Source: Phallusia fumigata (Eukaryota; Chordata; Ascidiacea; Phlebobranchia; Ascidiidae). Taken from it: a DNA stretch of 64,000 nucleotides. The notes below the pieces were generated by a model. That model was given only the letters and a program-made list of their open reading frames with translations, ran no database searches and was not told the DNA's origin. The DNA is taken from positions 1 through 64,000 of the forward strand of contig QXVZ01021659.1 in assembly GCA_008931825.1 (NCBI GenBank), given 5' to 3'. This document shows, piece after piece, positions 59,201 through 64,000 of this stretch (positions are counted from its first letter, which is position 1; each line of letters starts with the position of its first letter). The translations under genes were made by a program, and so were the position numbers.

Positions 59201-62200
59201 TTATCGGATTGTTCGTTGTAAATATCATTATCCGAAGTCGTCCCGTCTTCATTCGTTCTCGACCCAGGCGACTTAAGCAACAGCGGAGAAGCAAAACTGT
59301 CGTCGGACAGAGACTTGGAAACCGAGCCGCTAGGTGTCATGTCGGAGACAGAGTTCAGGGTGGCGGTTGACGTATGTGGTGACACATTGCGGGGGTGGGA
59401 GACAGGCACCGCCCACCGTTCCTGGGGCTCGGATTCTGATTGGTCGGGTACAAACGCTGACGATCGGTTCGAAGCGCTCCGTTCCCTGTCGTGTGCAGTG
59501 AGGTACCGGGAACGGATGTCGATTTGGTCAGGTACCATGCAATCGTTCAGTAACTTGGTAAGTTTGTCAACTGCACAAACAATACATGTCAGCAATCATA
59601 CATCGTTCTACCGAATAAACAAATATAAATAACAGTAGGAAATATAGGCAATTTATAGCGTAGGTTAAAAAACGTTTATCAACTACAAAGGTGGAATTCC
59701 CAACATTGTCATTTTACACATGCTACGACCGCTTAAATTATGATTTCTACGCACACTATTTCCCATTATTATCAATAGAAGCATTACAATGACCATCAAC
59801 AAACGAAACTGGTAAGGCATTCACTTAAATAAAAAAGAATTAAAAAAATTCCTCGTTTTGGAGGCCAATGTGTTAACTGATTGTTCACAAGTGGTCAAAA
59901 AATTCAGATACTACCGTATGTGGAAGTTAAAAACAAATTAAATTGATATTTTTTTAGACCACAGGATAATTGAGAATTTCACATTTAAATGATCGGCGCT
60001 AACTTACCACACAGTAGTGAATGCATGACAAGGGTTTTTGCTTCTGGGTCGGCATCGACCGACGACATTTCCAAAACATTTTCAAGCACGGCTTCATCCA
60101 GGCCCGATGCTTCAGCGAGAAGTCGATGTTTCCGTTCAACTGCTGATGATATGTCCTAAAGCAACAAACACACGATGTGATGCAACAGTAGAAGGTAATG
60201 AAAAACTTAAGAATGTGTTTTTATAAAACTGCCATTTCACACACACAGCACAAGCATTTACCAAAAAAGGATCCACCTACTGTATAAATGTACAATAACA
60301 ATTTGCATTGGCTGACTCAGTTGCCTAGGGCTTTTACGTATTTTTTATTGCTAGTTTCCACACAGCCGTAAATGTTAATACGGATACAAATTAGTACAAA
60401 TTAGTATCATGCGGATATATGCTTGGTTTGCCTAAACAACTGTACGATGAACAAAACAAATGTTAGCAAAGTGGCACTGTTACACAAGTACTGTTTTGTA
60501 TTTTCTTTTTAGGCCAGGGGTGGCGGCACATCCCGTGGCCTGCGACTGTGGTTTAAAATGTGTTGCACATGGCCCGCAAAAGTTTGGATTAAACTAAGCT
60601 TTCTAACTTTTTTTACCGACAAAAAAGAAGAGTACTTGGTACTGACGCAACTTAAAACCCATAAGGTTGAAAAGGGCTGGAAATTAGCCCTCATTAAAAA
60701 AAAGTTCGGACACCCCTGATTTAGACTGTTCAAAACCAATAATTATAACATAGTTGTTTCTGCAAGCATAAGGTCCCACTAGCACGTAATTGGTAATTGG
60801 TGGTGGTAGTAGTAGGTTGTAATCAGTATTAGACTCGAAAATAAATTTGAAAAAAGGAAAGAAGAAATTTGCCGGTACCAAATAAATCATTTTCAAGTCA
60901 TGTCAATGATAGCGTCTACACTCTACGGCACGATTAAAGCCACACAGTCTTACCTTCGCTAACCACTAAATAAGCTTCGTTGTGGCACACACAGGTTACA
61001 ATATTCCTAACGAGTTTTGTATGCTTTTGTGCAGTTTGGTTATATGTAGTTTTGACAGCTCAGTTACAACATTTTCGGTCTTTAAAAATTATATAAGTCA
61101 TATTTTTTTCATTGTTGTAATCTGAAAGCACTCGCCTGCTGCACTAGAAGCAATCGTTCAGTAACTGTTACAGGGAGGATTTCGTCTGCCACTTTCCCGT
61201 AACCAGCGATAACNTTTTTTTCATTGTTGTAATCTGAAAGCACTCGCCTGCTGCACTAGAAGCAATCGTTCAGTAACTGTTACAGGGAGGATTTCGTCTG
61301 CCACTTTCCCGTAACCAGCGATAACGACAGGGATTGTTGCGTCATCAGTTGCGGGGGGACTAGACTGCTACAAAGAAAAACGTACTTTTTTAAACTAGAC
61401 TCTTTTAACAAATTTAACCTTTAAAAAACTAATATTCTGCGTGGGGTTTGTTAGCACTTTTCAGCAGTTGAATGCAAAGTTAATAAGAACACAGAAAAGA
61501 CCTTGACCTACACCACTACCTAACAATAACACAAGCACATCAAATAGTAGAACTTACTGTTGAATGTATGTGAGGATGATTATCGTGAGTTTGTCCAACC
61601 AACATTCCAGCAGATATTGTCCGATGTAAACTGTAAAGGGATCAAACATTTTATATGGTGTTTAACAAAAGACATGTACACTACAGAACTGCACTACCTG
61701 TCATCTTCAGCGTCACGTGATGTACCAGCTACGTGAAAGCCCTTTCTCCTCACTGAGGGTCCAATGTCCTAAAAATAGCACAAGTGTTCACAAAAGTAAA
61801 GGTCCAAAGTACCCAAACCACATACAGATGCTTTCGAAATTCCCATGCACACAGTATTTCAACATTTGAATTTTTGTTTTCCGGTTGTTTAAAAAAAAAC
61901 TTGCGAGTCACGGGCGTATTATGAAATTTTAAAAAGTAGCAGCAAAATTTGTTGGGGTCAAAAAGTGATATTTTACGAAGTTTCTGTCGGCAAACTTTCA
62001 ACAGTAATTTCAGGTTGTACCTTTTTGGCGAGAGCCACAGTTTCGGTAATATTCTTCATCCACTGTTTCACGTCAGTCGTCGATTTGCAAACGAACTCGT
62101 ACATGAGAGGACCGGCGTGCGTTGACATTGCGAAAAATCCACGCTTATCTACCGAGGGTAAACTTGGTTGAAGTTAAATTGTTTCAAATCAAACCTTGAA

Positions 62201-63856
62201 ATCAGATGTCGAAATTTGAATTTTCTTGAAAAGGCACAACCTAGGGCAACAAGCGATTACGGGACATTGAAGTCGACCGACCTCAGTTGATTACTGGCTA
62301 CTGACTGGAATCCATTTAAGGATTTCAGTCAAATACGGTAATAAGTATGATGCGTGCGCTATGTACGTATTATTATCAATCTGCGCTACAAGTTCGGGTT
62401 AAATTCTTTACTGACCGGTTGCCACATTTCTCACTATCAGCTTGTCCAGCTTAAGGAAGGGTGGAGCATTGGCAGTTCCCGACAATTGGCATTTGAGAAT
62501 ATAACGATCTTCCTGACGTTGCAGTAACACCATGAGATCCTCGAATAAAATACAGTGGAGGGCTGAAAGAGGGGTAAGGTATCACAACTTGATGCAAAAA
62601 AGCAACAACAAAACAAAGAGTGAATAAAACACGGGCAATTGAGGGCNCCTCGAATAAAATACAGTGGAGGGCTGAAAGAGGGGTAAGGTATCACAACTTG
62701 ATGCAAAAAAGCAACAACAAAACAAAGAGTGAATAAAACACGGGCAATTGAGGGCTTAGCAATGACAAAGCTTTGTTTTTTTCTTGTTCCTGGCCAAGAA
62801 AGGCAGAAAAACTGTCGAAAAAATATCGAAAAGTTACGTCAGGCATGTATACAAATGATATTTTCCTTGCAACATTTCTACTAAATCTTGCCGCGACACT
62901 GTCATTGGAGAAAAAGCGGCACTCCACCAACTATAAAATTTGCTTATGAACGCGCCCGATACAATAAATTGGATCAGCAGTGACATCAACCGAATAAACT
63001 TACGTATTTCCTTCTTTTTATCCAAGTGACTGACTCTCCACGTTAGTTGACCGTGATGGACCACGTGACGTTTGGTGAGGTCAATAGTCTGGTAAAAAGG
63101 ACATTTAGCGTATGTTGTTTAAAATGTGATGACTAAATTTTTATGAATAACATCAGTAACATAGTTTTTCATTTAGTAATGCGAATCTCATTTCGCCAAT
63201 GGTCAAGGAGATGATTGCCAAATGTCTACCGTACCTTGTATTCACGCACAAGAGGGTCGTCATTCAAACTGTTCTTCAACAGTGGACTTCTGTCGAGGTT
63301 TTGTTGGATTTCAAGAATTTTCTGAAAGAGAGAAAAAAAATATGGTACTCGGGAGGAGATCAACTCCGTTTGTTGGAAAGCCGGGGTAAACGGTTACCAT
63401 AAGCAGTGCTTTCTAACTTGTGGTTTGCCAAGTTCTAGTGGAGGTATGCGGAAACCTTTTGTTTTTTTCTTCACAAAAACTTTTACTTATCCGACTCTGT
63501 TTATAAATTCCTGCATTTCCATCTACTTTTACTTGTCTTTTTTGTCACATATTTAGTCTCTATATAATGGTTTAATTCCGGCTAATTCAGAACGAGGTGG
63601 TAGCGGCGATAAAACAGGATCCCAAAGGAACGCGATCAGAAAAGGAATAGGAACCAAGGTCATAAATAGAAGTAACTTTCCCCGGCTCACAGTTATATAT
63701 GCGCAGCCAATTGATTTAAATAGACAATTGTCCCGAGTAAAGGCAAACAAACCTGTTTATCTTCTGCTTCTTTCACAGTTTGGTTGACGAATGCGAGAAT
63801 GTCCCGACACCTCTCACAAGCCTTCTTAATTTTTTCAAGTTCTCCGTCTGCTTTTT
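56204..63856 (-). CDS. RhoGEF of the ARHGEF1/11/12 (RH-RhoGEF) family, C-terminal part
   Basis: Exons 63753-63856, 63235-63321, 63004-63088, 62416-62562, 62021-62148, 61698-61768, 61558-61630, 61248-61367, 60008-60155, 58966-59570, 58618-58704 and 56204-56257 (stop TGA at 56204) give 568 residues; earlier exons are right of the window. The first exon is the last DH helix (KKACERCRDILAFVNQTVKE, compare LARG). The PH domain follows: TIDLTKRHVVHHGQLTWRVS, LFEDLMVLLQRQEDRYILKC, LKLDKLIVRNVAT, DKRGFFAMSTHAGPLMYEFV. Then a linker with RLLAEASGLDEAV, a 200-residue Ser/Thr-rich exon (58966-59570), a short coiled coil (RLAKENEQLKEQMNELLQ) and a tail with PPSY. These proteins activate RhoA downstream of G12/13; which of the three paralogues it equals cannot be told without the N-terminal RH/PDZ part. 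The intron after 61248 appears to be GC-AG. The last exon is 2.4 kb away and least certain. Confidence 0.88.
56483..57410. repeat. Dispersed repeats in the last RhoGEF intron
   Basis: The stretch TTATAACATGATTGTTTCTGC followed by a variable spacer, GGGTCCCCACACA and ATGCAA occurs near 56483-56530 and 57356-57405, and in decayed form near 60746-60780. Between them, 56735-57000 is the second copy of the repeat at 44430-44780, and starts with TGGCTGAGCGGC, which fits a Pol III A-box; a tRNA-derived SINE is possible but unproven. Confidence 0.45.
57598..58150. repeat. Minisatellite, four units, about 128-bp period
   Basis: Four units each with ATAATGACAT or ACAATGACAT, CAAACTGTC, TTTCATCC/TTTCATCT, a GCCCCATTTTAGGGG-like block and CTGGGGCTA. 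Unit starts near 57598, 57780, 57909 and 58037. The first unit is expanded by extra GGGGCTA and GGGTAAAA repeats plus AT-rich filler. Lies in the last RhoGEF intron. Confidence 0.7.
60515..60718. mobile_element. Non-autonomous hAT-type DNA transposon (MITE)
   Basis: 204 bp bounded by CAGGGGTG at the left and CACCCCTG at the right, typical hAT terminal inverted repeats. The 8-bp flanks TTTTAGGC and ATTTAGAC agree at 6 of 8 positions, fitting an aged 8-bp target-site duplication. It carries the CCGTGGCCTGCG and TGGCCCGCAAAAG motifs common in such elements. No transposase coding. Located in the RhoGEF intron between the 61248-61367 and 60008-60155 exons. Confidence 0.6.
61103..61325. repeat. 111-bp direct duplication around N 61214, repeats part of a RhoGEF exon
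   Basis: 61103-61213 and 61215-61325 are identical as far as I compared. Each copy holds the 3' part of the 61248-61367 exon (ending in the same CAGCAG|GCGAGT junction) plus the start of the following intron. The left copy is a truncated exon that cannot be used in addition without duplicating codons. An assembly join is the simplest reading. Confidence 0.75.
62539..62755. repeat. 108-bp direct duplication around N 62647, repeats part of a RhoGEF PH exon
   Basis: 62539-62646 and 62648-62755 are identical as far as I compared and include the first 24 bases of the PH-domain exon 62416-62562 with its acceptor and the intron before it. The right copy lacks the rest of the exon. Same signature as the other single-N sites. 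Confidence 0.75.
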
Positions 63857-64000
63857 CTGCAAGTTGTGAAAATACACTTTTATCAACCATTTGTGATGCG
63901 TAGGAAATAGAAAACAAATTTAACAGACGTGTTGCAAATAAATGTATTTGATACAATATATATTCTTAATTGACATCCACGTTTTCACGTTTCATACGAA
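63857..64000 (-). other. RhoGEF intron at the window edge
   Basis: Sequence upstream of the acceptor of the first visible RhoGEF exon, AT-rich. The preceding exon must end in phase 1 and lies outside the window. Confidence 0.6.

Noticed and set aside
1-64000. CRISPR arrays, rRNA genes, virus-derived elements
   Set aside because: No short regularly spaced repeats, no rRNA-like blocks and no capsid, envelope or reverse-transcriptase motifs were seen.

Overview
The window is nuclear DNA of an invertebrate chordate and best fits a Ciona-like ascidian. Coding exons are short and separated by compact AT-rich introns with ordinary GT-AG sites. The gene models match vertebrate orthologues along their length (rootletin, BAHD1, BCKDHA, an RH-type RhoGEF). 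A linker-histone/protamine-like gene of the kind known from tunicate sperm is also present. Species assignment is inference from gene content only. All exon boundaries below were read by hand from splice sites, reading phase and family conservation; no alignment program or transcript data was used.

Layout. 42-1588 (+): 3' part of a membrane-anchored CAP-domain (GLIPR1-like) gene cut by the left edge. 4696-5315 (-): two exons of an unrecognised secreted precursor with a furin-type site and a Cys-rich end. 6133-6450 (-): a small Cys-rich ORF just behind a TATA box. About 6.5-14.7 kb: a long stretch with no gene I can support. 15126-33482 (-): a 41-exon rootletin gene (2081 residues by my count, against about 2017 in human), with three further in-phase alternative first coding exons. 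37400-40496 (-): complete eight-exon BCKDHA, the mitochondrial branched-chain 2-oxoacid dehydrogenase E1 alpha subunit. 42840-48506 (-): complete seven-exon BAHD1-like heterochromatin gene, with two tentative plus-strand genes inside or abutting it. 52663-53265 (-): intronless linker-histone/protamine-like gene. 56204-63856 (-): C-terminal half of an ARHGEF1/11/12-type RhoGEF, entering from the right edge.

These are neighbouring single-copy genes without an operon-like or shared-pathway arrangement. Rootletin builds the ciliary rootlet and centrosome linker, and a perfect RFX X-box lies upstream of it. The histone-like gene suggests a sperm chromatin protein. BCKDHA is housekeeping, BAHD1 is chromatin silencing, and the RhoGEF is G-protein to Rho signalling.

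Repeats are modest: diverged dispersed repeats in the BAHD1 and RhoGEF introns, a minisatellite of about 128 bp period, a small hAT-type MITE and hAT-like ends. Four single-N positions each sit between direct copies of the same 108-348 bases and look like unmerged contig ends; two of them duplicate pieces of RhoGEF exons. I saw no virus-derived element, CRISPR array, rRNA or intact tRNA gene.
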